The notes: generated by a model from the sequence alone, not told the origin. Positions 47,081 through 56,176 are shown, numbered from the stretch's first letter. The stretch is 64,000 bases of DNA from Paenibacillus vietnamensis (GCF_020169515.1 NZ_JAHMHW010000004.1:1-64000), one strand, 5' to 3'. Numbers and translations are program-made.

Positions 47081-47119
47081 TGTCAGGTATTTTTTACGGG
47101 TATGTAAGGTATACTTACA
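47081..47119. promoter_or_regulatory. GlnR/TnrA box(es) upstream of glnA
   Basis: TGTAAGGTATACTTACA at 47103-47119 matches the GlnR/TnrA consensus TGTNA-N7-TNACA at every fixed position. A second, imperfect half-like copy (TGTCAGGTATTTTTTAC, 47081-47097) begins 22 bp away, similar to the paired operators of B. subtilis glnRA. Both are just upstream of the -35 of the glnA promoter. Confidence 0.85.
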
Positions 47120-47156
47120 GGTTTGAACGTTTGTTCACATTTTCTCCAATTATGGC

Positions 47157-47197
47157 TGAAAAAAAACCGTGCGGCCTTATAAATCAAGGCCGCACGG
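47157..47197 (-). terminator. Terminator of the DAHP synthase gene
   Basis: Perfect 12-bp arms CCGTGCGGCCTT and AAGGCCGCACGG, minus-strand T-run of eight. Confidence 0.9.
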
Positions 47198-47210
47198 CGA
47201 TTTTTGCCAA

Positions 47211-48272
47211 TTAGATTTTCCATTCCTTGAACGCTTCAGCAGGCGCTTTCGGCGTATCGAACTGCTTGCCGACGATCGGTGCAAGTTTTTCCAAATCTTT
47301 GAGCAAGTTGGCGAATTGATCCGGGAAGAGCGATTGTACGCCGTCTCCGGTCATCGAGTTATCGGGATCCGTGTGCATTTCCACGATCAGACCGTTCGCG
47401 CCCGCTGCCACCGACGCCTTGGACATCGGCTCTACCAGCTCGCGGCGTCCGGTTCCGTGACTCGGATCGGAGATTACCGGCAGATGGCTTAGCGATTGCA
47501 GCACCGGAATGGCGGATAAATCCAGTGTATTGCGAGTGTAAGTCTCGAACGTTCGGATTCCGCGCTCGCAAAGCATAACGTTCGGATTGCCGCCGGCAAG
47601 AATGTATTCCGCCGCATTCAGGAACTCATCGTAGGTAGAGCTGAATCCGCGTTTCAGCAGAACTGGCGTCTGGATCGTGCCGAGCTTCCTCAGAAGGTCG
47701 AAGTTCTGCATGTTGCGCGTACCAACCTGCAGGATGTCGGCGTATTCCGCACAGACGTCTACGTACTCCGGAGTCATTACTTCCGTGATGGTCAGAAGCC
47801 CGTGCTTCTTGCCCGCTTCCGCCATCATAGCCAGACCTTCCACGCCTACGCCTTGGAAGCTGTATGGGCCCGTACGCGGCTTGAAGGCTCCGCCGCGGAG
47901 AACCTGGCCGCCTGCGGATTTGACCAGGCGGGCGATCTCGTCGATCTGCTCCGGTGTCTCGACTGCGCAAGGACCGCCCATAATGACGAGATTGCTTCCT
48001 CCTATTTTGACACCCTTGATGTCGATAACCGTATCGTCCGGATGGAAATCACGGCTTGCCAATTTGTAGGATTTCGAAATTTTAATGACGTTTTCGACGC
48101 CTTTCATTTGACGCAGATGCTCGGCGAGCGTCGGTTCCGCCTTACCGATAATACCGATGACGGTACGGTCCGTGCCTCTCGACACATGCGCTTGAACTCC
48201 TGCTCTTTCGATATGGGCTACGATTTCGGAAATGCGGTCTTCTTCGATATTGGCTTTTGTAATGACGATCAT
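47211..48272 (-). CDS. aroF: 3-deoxy-7-phosphoheptulonate synthase, type I-beta
   Basis: DAHP synthase (353 residues), first step of the shikimate pathway: phosphoenolpyruvate plus erythrose 4-phosphate. The N-terminal 70 residues form a ferredoxin/ACT-like regulatory domain as in the Thermotoga enzyme; the barrel follows with GGPCAVE, RGGAFKPRTGPYSFQG, LLKRG and DPSHGTGRRE. The start at 48272 follows AGGAG by eight bases. Transcribed from a clear promoter at 48385-48413 with an AT-rich repeat-containing leader. Other aro genes are not in the window. Confidence 0.94.
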   Translation of the reverse strand: MIVITKANIEEDRISEIVAHIERAGVQAHVSRGTDRTVIGIIGKAEPTLAEHLRQMKGVENVIKISKSYKLASRDFHPDDTVIDIKGVKIGGSNLVIMGGPCAVETPEQIDEIARLVKSAGGQVLRGGAFKPRTGPYSFQGVGVEGLAMMAEAGKKHGLLTITEVMTPEYVDVCAEYADILQVGTRNMQNFDLLRKLGTIQTPVLLKRGFSSTYDEFLNAAEYILAGGNPNVMLCERGIRTFETYTRNTLDLSAIPVLQSLSHLPVISDPSHGTGRRELVEPMSKASVAAGANGLIVEMHTDPDNSMTGDGVQSLFPDQFANLLKDLEKLAPIVGKQFDTPKAPAEAFKEWKI

Positions 48273-48341
48273 GGTGATCACTCCTATATATTGGATTAGT
48301 TATTAGTTCGCAGTTACACTTCAACGCTTATACGCTTTATA

Positions 48342-48371
48342 GCTTTTATGCTTTTCGGCTTTTATGCTTTT
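48342..48371. repeat. Tandem 16-bp repeat in the DAHP synthase leader
   Basis: GCTTTTATGCTTTT occurs at 48342-48355 and again at 48358-48371, 16 bases apart, and shorter variants (CGCTTATA, CGCTTTATA) continue toward 48325. It lies in the predicted 5' untranslated region of the DAHP synthase mRNA. Role unknown. Confidence 0.6.
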
Positions 48372-48384
48372 AATCACTAAAGTA

Positions 48385-48413
48385 AATATACAAGAGATTT
48401 CCCTTTCAGTCAA
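48385..48413 (-). promoter_or_regulatory. Sigma-A promoter of the DAHP synthase gene
   Basis: Minus strand TTGACT, 17 bases, TATATT. The predicted leader to the start codon is about 105 bases. Confidence 0.75.
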
Positions 48414-48469
48414 CCCATTCGCCTATATTTTTTTCAAACGGCTTCATCAGAAGTCCATGCCCGGGAAAT

Positions 48470-48651
48470 AACTGGAATGCATGCATCTATATACTGCAAA
48501 GCGCGAAAACGTGATATTTTAGATGGATTTTACGAAGCTAAATCTGAGAGAAATTAATAATTATCATAAAAAGTGAAATTTAGATGTACGAAATCCATTT
48601 ATATTTAACCAATGGTTCCAGTTAGCGATATTAGATGCATGGAATCCAGTT
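48470..48651. repeat. Nested inverted repeat, MITE-like element
   Basis: Outer arms at 48471-48490 and 48632-48651 are inverted copies matching at 18 of 20 bases (TAGATGCATG then GAATCCAGTT form). Inner arms at about 48519-48543 and 48578-48600 are related, more diverged copies in opposite orientation. The 182-bp block is AT-rich, has no reading frame of note and lies in a 540-bp gene-free region between the DAHP synthase and ispH genes. No target-site duplication is obvious. Confidence 0.55.
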
Positions 48652-48704
48652 CTCAATACGAGTGGACGGTTACGGTCATTCCATCCCACCTATTTAACCA
48701 ACAG

Positions 48705-48749
48705 AAAGGCCGATCCGCTTACCTGACTTTCATCGAATCGGCCTTTTTA
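48705..48749 (-). terminator. ispH terminator
   Basis: Arms AAAGGCCGAT and ATCGGCCTTT with a long loop; T-rich on both sides. It sits about 60 bases after the ispH stop codon. Confidence 0.7.
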
Positions 48750-48810
48750 CATGTTCGGATCACAAATAAAAATGCCGCTGCTCCTGATCCTGAAAGAACC
48801 TAGCGTCAGG

Positions 48811-49794
48811 CTACTCCGCTTTCTCGACTGCAGGAGCGGCGCTGCCTTCCGCCGGCTTGAGCTTAATGTTCGGCAATAGCTTATTCATCTTGACCGTACG
48901 GCGGATTTCCCACGTTTCCGGCTTGTTGTGATCATATTGCTCCAAATAAGAAATGACTTCCTTCGTCAGCGGTGTCGGCGTCGACGCACCGGAAGTGACG
49001 GCCACGCGCTCAATGCCCTTCAGCCATTCCTGCCGGATCTCCGACACATCCGCTACACGATAGGCTTTAACGCCGGCGATTTCCTCGGAAACCTGAGCCA
49101 GGCGGTTCGAATTGTTGCTTCGAGGGTCGCCGACAACGATGCACAGCTGCGCCGCTCCGGCCTGCCCGGCTACGGCCTCCTGCCGCACCTGGGTGGCCAG
49201 ACAAATTTCATTATGAACCTCCGCGTCCGGAAATTTCTTCATCAGGCATTCAATGATATGGCGGATATCCCACTGCGACATCGTCGTTTGATTCGTAATG
49301 ATCGCAGGACCTTCCGGAAGCTCCAACGAAGCAATATCCTCTTCGCGCTCAATCAGATGGACGCGGTCCGGGGCTACGCCGATTGCGCCCTCGGGCTCGG
49401 GATGCCCCTTCTTGCCTATATAAATGATATGATAGCCTTCGGCTGTCTTCTCCCGGATCAGATCATGCGTCTTCGTCACATCCGGGCAAGTTGCGTCAAC
49501 GACGGACAGCCCCTTTTCACGGGCGCGTTTGCGAACTTCCGGCGATACGCCGTGAGCGGTAAAAATAACGGTGCCCTTCTCGATTTGATCGAGTATTTCC
49601 AGACGGTTTGCGCCGTCAAGCGTGATTACGCCTTCCTGTTCGAAAGCTTCCGTCACGTGGGCGTTATGCACAATCATTCCCAAAATATAAATAGGCCTTG
49701 GGAGCTCGAGATTTTTTGCCGTTTGCAACGCCAATACCATCGCATCGACGACGCCGTAGCAATAGCCGCGCGGGGATATCTTTACAATTTCCAA
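48811..49794 (-). CDS. ispH: 4-hydroxy-3-methylbut-2-enyl diphosphate reductase
   Basis: Last enzyme of the MEP isoprenoid pathway (327 residues), making isopentenyl and dimethylallyl diphosphate with a [4Fe-4S] cluster. The three cluster cysteines are Cys12 (GYCYGV), Cys102 (DATCPDV) and Cys197 (EICLATQ). The conserved TNQTTMSQ and SGASTPTPL are present. The C-terminal 25 residues are an Ala/Glu/Pro-rich extension. Start is TTG at 49794 with AGGTG upstream. It follows the histidine kinase gene by 41 bases on the same strand. Confidence 0.95.
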   Translation of the reverse strand: MEIVKISPRGYCYGVVDAMVLALQTAKNLELPRPIYILGMIVHNAHVTEAFEQEGVITLDGANRLEILDQIEKGTVIFTAHGVSPEVRKRAREKGLSVVDATCPDVTKTHDLIREKTAEGYHIIYIGKKGHPEPEGAIGVAPDRVHLIEREEDIASLELPEGPAIITNQTTMSQWDIRHIIECLMKKFPDAEVHNEICLATQVRQEAVAGQAGAAQLCIVVGDPRSNNSNRLAQVSEEIAGVKAYRVADVSEIRQEWLKGIERVAVTSGASTPTPLTKEVISYLEQYDHNKPETWEIRRTVKMNKLLPNIKLKPAEGSAAPAVEKAE

Positions 49795-49835
49795 ATTGAT
49801 GCACCTGCTTTCTGAGGCGGATATCGGGATATCCG

Positions 49836-51359
49836 CTATTCCTTCAACTCATCCGTAGCTTCTATTATAATCGAATGCCCGTCGTCCGAAAAGTCTATCG
49901 GAAGCCAGACCGTAAACTTCGTGCCTGCGCCTTCGCGCGTAGTCACTTCAACGGAGCCTTTATGCTCGTCAATGATCCATTTGGCGATCGACAAGCCGAG
50001 TCCCGTTCCGACGGTTACTCCCCTGGATTCATCCGCCCTGTAGAAGCGGTCGAAAATATGAGGAATTTCCTCGGGGTTCATACCGATGCCGGTATCCTGA
50101 ATAATAAAGCCGACCTGCTTCTCCGTGACCGTAGCACTTAGCTCGATATATCCCTGCGGCGTGTATTTAAATCCGTTTTCAATAAAAATAAACAAAAGCT
50201 GCTGCAAATAATTGGCGTTTGCCTTCACGGTTATGCCTTCCAGAGAGGACAGATCGCCGACTTTCCATTCGGCAGTCCGCGGCAGCAGCTGCGCCCGGCG
50301 CACGACCTCCTCGGTCAAGGGAAGCACCGCAACCGGCTCCATCTCCATCGTATAGCCGGCGTCGGCCCTGGCAAGCGCCAGCAAATCGTTCACGAGCGCG
50401 CTCATCCGTTTCGCTTCCGACGAGATGTCGCTCATCGCCTCCTTCGACAGCTCCCACCGGTTCGCATCTAACGGCAGCCATTCTCCGCTTTCCTGGGTCA
50501 TATTCGTCTCGCGCACTTTGTCCCACATCCGCTCCAGCAAATCGATATTGCCGCGAATTGTCGTAAGTGGAGTCCTAAGCTCGTGGGAAGCGTCGGATAC
50601 AAATCTCCGCTGGGCCGTGTAGGCTTCGTCCAGCTCGTTGTAAGCGAGCTCGAGGCGCGAGAGCATCGTATTCAAGGTGCTCACCAGACTGCCTATCTCG
50701 TCTTTCGGACCCATTGCAGGGATCCGCACACTCAAATCCGACCCCTTCCCGATTTGCTCAGTGGCAAGGATGACCCTCTCGATCGGGCGCAAAGCCTGAC
50801 GGGCAATAAACAGTCCTACCGTAAACGCAACCAATACGACCAGCAGTGAAGCAAAAATGAGTGTAGTGCGGACGCTTGTCAGCACCTTATCCTCATTATA
50901 AGGAATCGTCCCGACCTGCAGGAGACCGACTAACGATCCGTTATTTAAGTAAATGGGCCTTTGATGAATGAGCATATTATATCTTTTTTTATTTACGTCA
51001 ACTTGAGTTTTTACGAATCCCTCTTCCGGGTTTGACTCCGCTTCGGGATAAGGCAATACAAAATTCAGCTGACTTAAATTCACGGATTGTTTGATTGCGC
51101 CTTCTTTATAATTAACAAGCTGGATAAACATACTTTTGCCTTCGATTCTCGATTGCCTGTCCAGATCCAGATCCAACTCTTCAAGAAAATTCGTAATACC
51201 GATAACTACTCCGATATTACGGTCTTGATTTTTTAATTGCTCCTTCAGATCCGAATAAATGTTCCAATTAATAAAAAGATAAATGGTAATTCCGAATACA
51301 GCTAAAGTCGCAGCCAGCAATCCCGAGTACCAAAGTGTCAGCCGAAGCCGGATGGACAT
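49836..51359 (-). CDS. Sensor histidine kinase, OmpR-type partner
   Basis: Membrane kinase of 507 residues. Helix 1 about 8-28, extracellular sensor about 30-165, helix 2 about 175-200, HAMP, then HisKA with the phospho-acceptor His in [19 protein letters not shown] and HATPase_c ([34 protein letters not shown]). Start at 51359 is four bases after the response regulator stop, with GGGGAGAGG upstream; the frame continues 56 codons further inside the regulator gene and is not used. Its partner is the upstream OmpR-type regulator, and htrA lies just before both, so sensing of envelope stress is a reasonable guess. Confidence 0.92.
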   Translation of the reverse strand: MSIRLRLTLWYSGLLAATLAVFGITIYLFINWNIYSDLKEQLKNQDRNIGVVIGITNFLEELDLDLDRQSRIEGKSMFIQLVNYKEGAIKQSVNLSQLNFVLPYPEAESNPEEGFVKTQVDVNKKRYNMLIHQRPIYLNNGSLVGLLQVGTIPYNEDKVLTSVRTTLIFASLLVVLVAFTVGLFIARQALRPIERVILATEQIGKGSDLSVRIPAMGPKDEIGSLVSTLNTMLSRLELAYNELDEAYTAQRRFVSDASHELRTPLTTIRGNIDLLERMWDKVRETNMTQESGEWLPLDANRWELSKEAMSDISSEAKRMSALVNDLLALARADAGYTMEMEPVAVLPLTEEVVRRAQLLPRTAEWKVGDLSSLEGITVKANANYLQQLLFIFIENGFKYTPQGYIELSATVTEKQVGFIIQDTGIGMNPEEIPHIFDRFYRADESRGVTVGTGLGLSIAKWIIDEHKGSVEVTTREGAGTKFTVWLPIDFSDDGHSIIIEATDELKE

Positions 51360-51363
51360 ACGC

Positions 51364-52056
51364 TTAACCTGCCTCTCCCCGCAGCACATAGCCGGTGCCG
51401 CGAACCGTCTGGATGATCCGCTTTTTGCCGCCTTCCTCCACCTTTTGGCGCAGCATCGCGATGTATACTTCCAAAACATTCGATTCGCCGCTGAAATCGT
51501 AGCCCCAAATTTTTTCCATGATCGCATCGCGAGTCAGAACCCGCCGCGGATTTTGCATAAACAGCAGAAGAAGATCGTACTCCTTCGAGGTAAGCTCGAT
51601 CCTTTGGCCAGCCCGGATCGCTTCCCGCGCGTCCATATCCAGTATCAAATCCTCGTACAGCAGCTGATTGCTTGCCTGCTCGGTTTTATCCGATTTCCGG
51701 CGCAGCAAGGCGCGGGCACGGGCAAGCAGTTCTTCTAGTGCAAACGGCTTGACCAAATAATCGTCGGCGCCAAGGTCCAGCCCCTTCACCCGGTCTGCAA
51801 TGTCGTCCTTTGCCGTCAGCATAAGTATCGGAACCGTGCTGCCGCTCTCCCGGACTCGCCGGCAAACCTCCCAGCCGTCGACCTGAGGCATCATGACGTC
51901 CAGAATGAGCAAATCCGGCTCCGTCGTAAGAAGCACCTTCAGCCCCTCCATGCCGTTAGAGGCCGTTGTGACCTCATAGCCTTCAAACGCCAGGCTCCGC
52001 CGGAGCAATGAAATAATTTTATCGTCGTCGTCTACTACTACAATGTGCTGTCTCAT
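51364..52056 (-). CDS. Response regulator, OmpR family
   Basis: Response regulator of 230 residues. Receiver with Asp53 ([12 protein letters not shown]), Lys in [12 protein letters not shown], and a winged-helix output (about 130-228, [23 protein letters not shown]). AGAGGGGGA lies before the ATG at 52056. Forms a pair with the kinase gene that follows. It is 80 bases downstream of htrA, separated by a terminator. Three phased hexamers upstream of htrA are candidate binding sites. Confidence 0.93.
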   Translation of the reverse strand: MRQHIVVVDDDDKIISLLRRSLAFEGYEVTTASNGMEGLKVLLTTEPDLLILDVMMPQVDGWEVCRRVRESGSTVPILMLTAKDDIADRVKGLDLGADDYLVKPFALEELLARARALLRRKSDKTEQASNQLLYEDLILDMDAREAIRAGQRIELTSKEYDLLLLFMQNPRRVLTRDAIMEKIWGYDFSGESNVLEVYIAMLRQKVEEGGKKRIIQTVRGTGYVLRGEAG

Positions 52057-52080
52057 CCGCTTATCCCCCTCTATTTGCAA

Positions 52081-52113
52081 CAAAAAGCGCAGAGTCGCTT
52101 TGTCTCTGCGCTT
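52081..52113 (-). terminator. htrA terminator
   Basis: Arms AAGCGCAGAG and CTCTGCGCTT, 9-base loop, minus-strand TTTTTG. It separates htrA from the two-component genes, though read-through is possible. Confidence 0.85.
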
Positions 52114-52137
52114 GTTTCTCATGATCAGCCTGCAGCT

Positions 52138-53802
52138 TTACTCGACGCCGAACGTATTTTTATCGCCGATCTCCACCTCAAGGTCCATAGCCGTGCCTTT
52201 GCGGGCAACGTTCAGCTTCACCTTGTCGCCGACTTTCAAAGCTTGAATGGCTTCGATCAATGCCTGCGTATTCGCGTATTTCTTGCCGCCGATGCCGGTA
52301 ATCACATCGAATTGCTGCAGTCCGGCCATATATGCCGGCGAATTGTAGTATACATTACGGACGATGGAGCCTTCAACCTTCTCCATGCCAAGCTGCTTGG
52401 CGATATCTTCCGTTACGTCTTGAAGCTCTGCACCGATGAACGGAGCTGCCGGTTTTTTGTTGTTTTTCAAATCCTCAAGCACGTTCTGAATCGTGCTTGT
52501 CGGAATGGCAAAGCCGATGCCCTGCGCTTGCGAGCTGACCGCCGTATTGATGCCGACGACCTCTCCGTTCACATTAAGCAGAGGACCGCCGGAATTGCCC
52601 GGATTGATCGAAGCGTCCGTTTGAAGCAAATGCTCGTAATTACGTTCGCCTTCCGTATCCTGAATGTCGATGGGACGTTCTTTCGCGCTGAGCACGCCGA
52701 CCGTCACCGTATGGTCAAAGCCGTATGGGTTGCCAATTGCTACAACCCAATCCCCGATTTCGATGCTGTCGGAGCTGCCGAGCGGGAGAGTCGGGAATGC
52801 TTTTTCACCCGTAACCTTGATAACGGCCAAATCCAGCTCGTAGCTTGAGCCCAGCAGCTCGGCCGTAAACGGCTTGTCATAACCTTGGACGGTTACCTTA
52901 ATTTGATCCGCATCGCCGATCACGTGCTGGTTCGTTAAAATATAGCCGTTCGACTCAAAGAAAAATCCGGTTCCGATTCCCGTTTGCTGCATTTGTCCCT
53001 GATTCTGATCGCCTTGATCGCCTTGGTTCGGCTGCGTCGTTCCCGGATAATCGTCACCGAAAAATTGGCGGAAGAACGGATCGTCAAGCAGGCTGCTGCC
53101 GTTGCCGCGGCTGCTCGCCGCATTTTGGAACGTCTCGATCTTCACGACAGCCGGGCTGGCCGTTTCGAACAGTTGTGCGATATTGTCCGGTCTTGCTGCG
53201 GCCGTCGATGCCGTACCGCCGCCGGTTGCTGCCGCCTTCTGTCCGCCGGTTGACGTTGATTCCGATTGCGGAGTCGACGCTAGCTCAGCGCCCGTGAACC
53301 AGTTACGCACGTCCGCTGTATACATCAATGCCCCAACGACAACGACACCTGCCAAAAAGGATGTAAATACCGCCTTGAATGACGTGCGCCGCGGCTCTCT
53401 AACCTGCCAGGAGCCCTTGCCCGATTGATGCGAAGGAGTAAAGGCGCGGATTTGAGCCTGCTGCGTCCTTGGCGCCGCTTCCTCCGTCAAATAATGCGCT
53501 TCCCGCTCACTCGGGTATGCGCTTGGGGAGCTGACGGATTCCGTCGATCCGTAAGGCTCGTCTTGAATAATTTTTCTCGGCTCCGACCCGCCCGATTGAC
53601 GAGCGCTCGGATGCTCCTCGCCGGAGCCCGGTTTAAACGGTCCATAGGAATAATAGTAGGAAGGCTTCGAGGCTTGCTCCTCCGGCTCTGAAGCCGAATC
53701 GTACCGCGATTCGCCGCTCTCGTTATCATTTCCGTATGTGTCTTTCCCCTCGTCCGATTTCCGGAAAAAATCGTCAAACCCCTTTTTGTTCTGATCGTCC
53801 AT
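52138..53802 (-). CDS. htrA: HtrA/DegP-like membrane serine protease
   Basis: Envelope protease/chaperone of 554 residues. A long hydrophilic Ser/Pro/Glu-rich cytoplasmic segment (1-140), one membrane helix (about 144-162), a trypsin-like domain with triad His293 (TNQHVIGDAD), Asp324 (ELDLAVIKV) and Ser404 (INPGNSGGPL), and one PDZ domain (about 455-550). A Gly/Asp/Gln-rich insertion follows FFGDD. Start at 53802 follows AGGAGGAG. Removes misfolded exported proteins; B. subtilis homologues are controlled by CssRS. The adjacent two-component system may play that part. Confidence 0.94.
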   Translation of the reverse strand: MDDQNKKGFDDFFRKSDEGKDTYGNDNESGESRYDSASEPEEQASKPSYYYSYGPFKPGSGEEHPSARQSGGSEPRKIIQDEPYGSTESVSSPSAYPSEREAHYLTEEAAPRTQQAQIRAFTPSHQSGKGSWQVREPRRTSFKAVFTSFLAGVVVVGALMYTADVRNWFTGAELASTPQSESTSTGGQKAAATGGGTASTAAARPDNIAQLFETASPAVVKIETFQNAASSRGNGSSLLDDPFFRQFFGDDYPGTTQPNQGDQGDQNQGQMQQTGIGTGFFFESNGYILTNQHVIGDADQIKVTVQGYDKPFTAELLGSSYELDLAVIKVTGEKAFPTLPLGSSDSIEIGDWVVAIGNPYGFDHTVTVGVLSAKERPIDIQDTEGERNYEHLLQTDASINPGNSGGPLLNVNGEVVGINTAVSSQAQGIGFAIPTSTIQNVLEDLKNNKKPAAPFIGAELQDVTEDIAKQLGMEKVEGSIVRNVYYNSPAYMAGLQQFDVITGIGGKKYANTQALIEAIQALKVGDKVKLNVARKGTAMDLEVEIGDKNTFGVE

Positions 53803-53899
53803 CTGAGCTCTCCTCCTAAAATCATATTGCATAAGGCATCAGGGGCATCCATCCGCTCCGATGCGTAACATTTAATTATCTCTATCATGCACATTCTAC

Positions 53900-53927
53900 C
53901 TTAAAACAAACTTAAAAGGAATTTAAA
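53900..53927 (-). promoter_or_regulatory. Three phased hexamers upstream of htrA
   Basis: On the minus strand TTTAAA, TTTAAG and TTTAAG begin exactly 11 bp apart (plus-strand starts 53922, 53911, 53900). Direct repeats of one-turn spacing are the usual target of OmpR/PhoB-family regulators. They lie about 100-125 bases before the htrA start; no good -35 is present downstream, which suits an activated promoter. Confidence 0.5.
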
Positions 53928-53933
53928 CAAAAA

Positions 53934-53973
53934 TAAAAAAAACGCACCAAATCAATATTTGGTAACGTTTTTT
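53934..53973 (-). terminator. Terminator of the yugN-like gene
   Basis: Imperfect hairpin: AAAAACG(CA)CCAAAT pairs with ATTTGG(TAA)CGTTTTT; minus-strand T-run of eight follows. Confidence 0.75.
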
Positions 53974-53992
53974 GAAAAGCCGGGCGCGAAAA

Positions 53993-54406
53993 TCAATTGA
54001 GCAGCAGCCTTTCCGTTTCGTTCAACACCGCCTTAGCCCGCTCCACCCAGTGAGAATTTACCTCCGCATCCGGATCGGACGGCGATTGGAATTGATCGAA
54101 CATTGCACCCATGACACGGAAGGAAGCTTCAGGATCGTTGCCCTCCCTGTATTCATGATGGAGCACGTAGGGCGTTCCGAGGCGGATGACGGCATCCGTA
54201 TCTTCAGCTTCCGAATCGATATTTCCGGCGGACACCTCAAAAGGGATGCGCAGCCATACTTTATGATCTTCATCCAACGCCCTGTCAAAACAGCCTTTAT
54301 CATATTCCCAATTGCCGCCCAACGTGTACCGCTGCGACTCCAGCAGCTCTTTCGTATCGAGGTACTGCCGCTCCCGTGATTCAAGCACGGACGAAATAGG
54401 TATCAT
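53993..54406 (-). CDS. YugN-like family protein
   Basis: Conserved Bacillales protein of 137 residues, similar to B. subtilis YugN, function unknown. The alpha/beta fold includes YTLGGNWEYDKGCFDRALDE and LRIPFEVSAGNID. No signal peptide or membrane helix. Single gene between htrA and the lia genes, with its own terminator. An AGGAG-like site precedes the ATG. Confidence 0.82.
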   Translation of the reverse strand: MIPISSVLESRERQYLDTKELLESQRYTLGGNWEYDKGCFDRALDEDHKVWLRIPFEVSAGNIDSEAEDTDAVIRLGTPYVLHHEYREGNDPEASFRVMGAMFDQFQSPSDPDAEVNSHWVERAKAVLNETERLLLN

Positions 54407-54472
54407 GACGGTTACTCCTTTATGCCAGCCTTTAAACGATTGCTAGCAGTAGTATGCCCGACGCCCGGCTCA

Positions 54473-55138
54473 TTATGTGCGGTTGACCCAGCCTTTGCGG
54501 TGCGCGAGCACCGCCAGCTGCGTCCGATCCTCCAGCTCGCATTTCATCAGCAGGTTACTGACATGCGTTTTGACCGTCTTCACGCTAATATGCAGCTCCT
54601 CGGCAATTTCCTTGTTCGATTGACCGTCCGCAATAAGCAGCAGCACCTCTTTCTCCCTCTCGGTCAGCCCTTCGTCGCCCGATTGGGCCGTACGCTGCCT
54701 TAGTCCTCTTGTCAGAGCTTGCGACACATCCGCCGTCATGACCGGCATTCCTTTAAAGGCACCATTGATGGCGTAAATAAGCTCCTCGGCCGATACGGTT
54801 TTCAGCACATAGCTGACCGCGCCAGCTTCAATCGCCCCGTATACTTTATCATCCTCCAGAAAGCTGGTCAGCATGACGATTTTCACATCGGGGTAATTCT
54901 CGAGCACGGCTTTCGTCGCATCGATTCCGTTCATCCCCGGCATCATCAAATCCATTAAAATAATGTCCGGCCTCTGCTCCTCGCTCATCGTGCCGAGCAG
55001 ATCGATCGCCGCCTGCCCGTTGCCGGCCTCCGCCATCACGACAAATTTAGGCTCCAGCATCAAATACGTCCGCAAGCCCGTCCTTACCATATCATGATCA
55101 TCGACGATCATCACTTTAATCGTACCGGTTCCGCTCAT
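54473..55138 (-). CDS. liaR: Response regulator LiaR
   Basis: NarL-family regulator of 221 residues. Receiver with Asp63 (IILMDLMMPGMNG), Lys in YVLKTVSAEEL, and a LuxR-type helix-turn-helix (about 155-215, LTEREKEVLLLIADGQSNKEIAEEL). ATG overlaps the stop of liaS (ATGA). In Bacillus, LiaR answers cell-envelope stress such as lipid II-binding antibiotics and drives liaIH; liaIH are not next to it here. Confidence 0.93.
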   Translation of the reverse strand: MSGTGTIKVMIVDDHDMVRTGLRTYLMLEPKFVVMAEAGNGQAAIDLLGTMSEEQRPDIILMDLMMPGMNGIDATKAVLENYPDVKIVMLTSFLEDDKVYGAIEAGAVSYVLKTVSAEELIYAINGAFKGMPVMTADVSQALTRGLRQRTAQSGDEGLTEREKEVLLLIADGQSNKEIAEELHISVKTVKTHVSNLLMKCELEDRTQLAVLAHRKGWVNRT

Positions 55139-56169
55139 CCTTCACGCTCTCCCCGCAACATTTTTGGTATCGTCACCTTTACTCTCGTTCCGCCTCCCGG
55201 CTTGCTCCATATTTCCGCCGAACCGCCGAGCTTCTGCGCCCGCTCCTGCATCGTCGACAAGCCGTAGGAGTCCCGTTTGACCTCGTCGGCCTTAAAACCC
55301 TCTCCATCATCCTGCAAAATCATAACCACCTGCCGTTCGTTCTCGGACAGCGTCAGCGTACAGCCGCTCGCGCGCGCATGCTTGACGATATTGGCCATCG
55401 CCTCCTGGGCGATCAGAAAAAGCTGATGCTCCTTCGCTTCGGACAGACGGTCCTTCAGCCTCCATTCCAGCTCGCCCTGCAAATTGTTCTGGCGGCAATA
55501 ATCGGGGAACCACTTGTCTAGCGCTTCATACAAGGTACGCCCTTCCAGCTCCATCGGCCGAAGCTGGGCGATGAAATTGCGCATTTGCTTTTGCGCGAGA
55601 TTGGACATTTGAACGAGCTGGTCCAATACCGAATCGGCGCGTTCACGGTCAACCTGCTGCAGCTTTGGAAGAGAAGAGGCGCACATATGGATGGCGAACA
55701 GCTGCTGGCTTACCGTATCGTGCAAATCCCTCGCCAGCCGCTTCCGCTCCTCAAGCACGGCCGCTTCGTTAGAGGCGGACTCCGTCATGACGTACTCCTC
55801 GCCCTTCATCTGTAGCCATTTCATTTTGTCTTCCATTTGTTCCGCAAGCTCATTGAATTCACGATAAACCTCAACAAACGAATTATGGCCGTTTTCCATA
55901 ATCCGTACGCCGTAATTGCCGTTGGCAGCCTGCTTCAGCGACAGATGAAGCGTATCGATGCGCCGCCCGATACGCTGCGCCGCCCAATAGCCGAAAGCCG
56001 CGCTCACAAGCAGGAAGACGGAGGCGGCCCAAAGGCGCACTTCCGTCTGTCCCGTTTCCTTCGCCAAGCCGATCCAGGCCGCTCCCGCAAGCACGAGCGA
56101 TACGGCGGAAGCCAGCACAAACATCCCGATTAGCTCCCACTTGCCGCTTCTTAAAAATCGGACCATCAT
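55135..56169 (-). CDS. liaS: Sensor histidine kinase LiaS
   Basis: Kinase of 344 residues with two membrane helices (about 13-32 and 45-63) separated by a very short outer loop, a HAMP-like linker, HisKA_3 with His in LARDLHDTVSQQLF, and HATPase (LQDDGEGFKADEV, GLSTMQERAQKLGG). The missing extracellular sensor marks it as an intramembrane-sensing kinase, as LiaS. Seven bases separate it from liaF. LiaF is expected to keep it silent in absence of stress. Confidence 0.93.
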   Translation of the reverse strand: MMVRFLRSGKWELIGMFVLASAVSLVLAGAAWIGLAKETGQTEVRLWAASVFLLVSAAFGYWAAQRIGRRIDTLHLSLKQAANGNYGVRIMENGHNSFVEVYREFNELAEQMEDKMKWLQMKGEEYVMTESASNEAAVLEERKRLARDLHDTVSQQLFAIHMCASSLPKLQQVDRERADSVLDQLVQMSNLAQKQMRNFIAQLRPMELEGRTLYEALDKWFPDYCRQNNLQGELEWRLKDRLSEAKEHQLFLIAQEAMANIVKHARASGCTLTLSENERQVVMILQDDGEGFKADEVKRDSYGLSTMQERAQKLGGSAEIWSKPGGGTRVKVTIPKMLRGEREG

Positions 56170-56176
56170 ATCCGGA

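Noticed and set aside
48470-48651. Small RNA gene in the repeat block
   Set aside because: The nested arms could fold as RNA, but no promoter-terminator pair bounds them; a mobile repeat explains the pattern more simply.
48612-48803. 63-codon frame on the plus strand between the MITE-like repeat and ispH
   Set aside because: It runs from the repeat through the ispH terminator, has no ribosome site and no recognisable feature.
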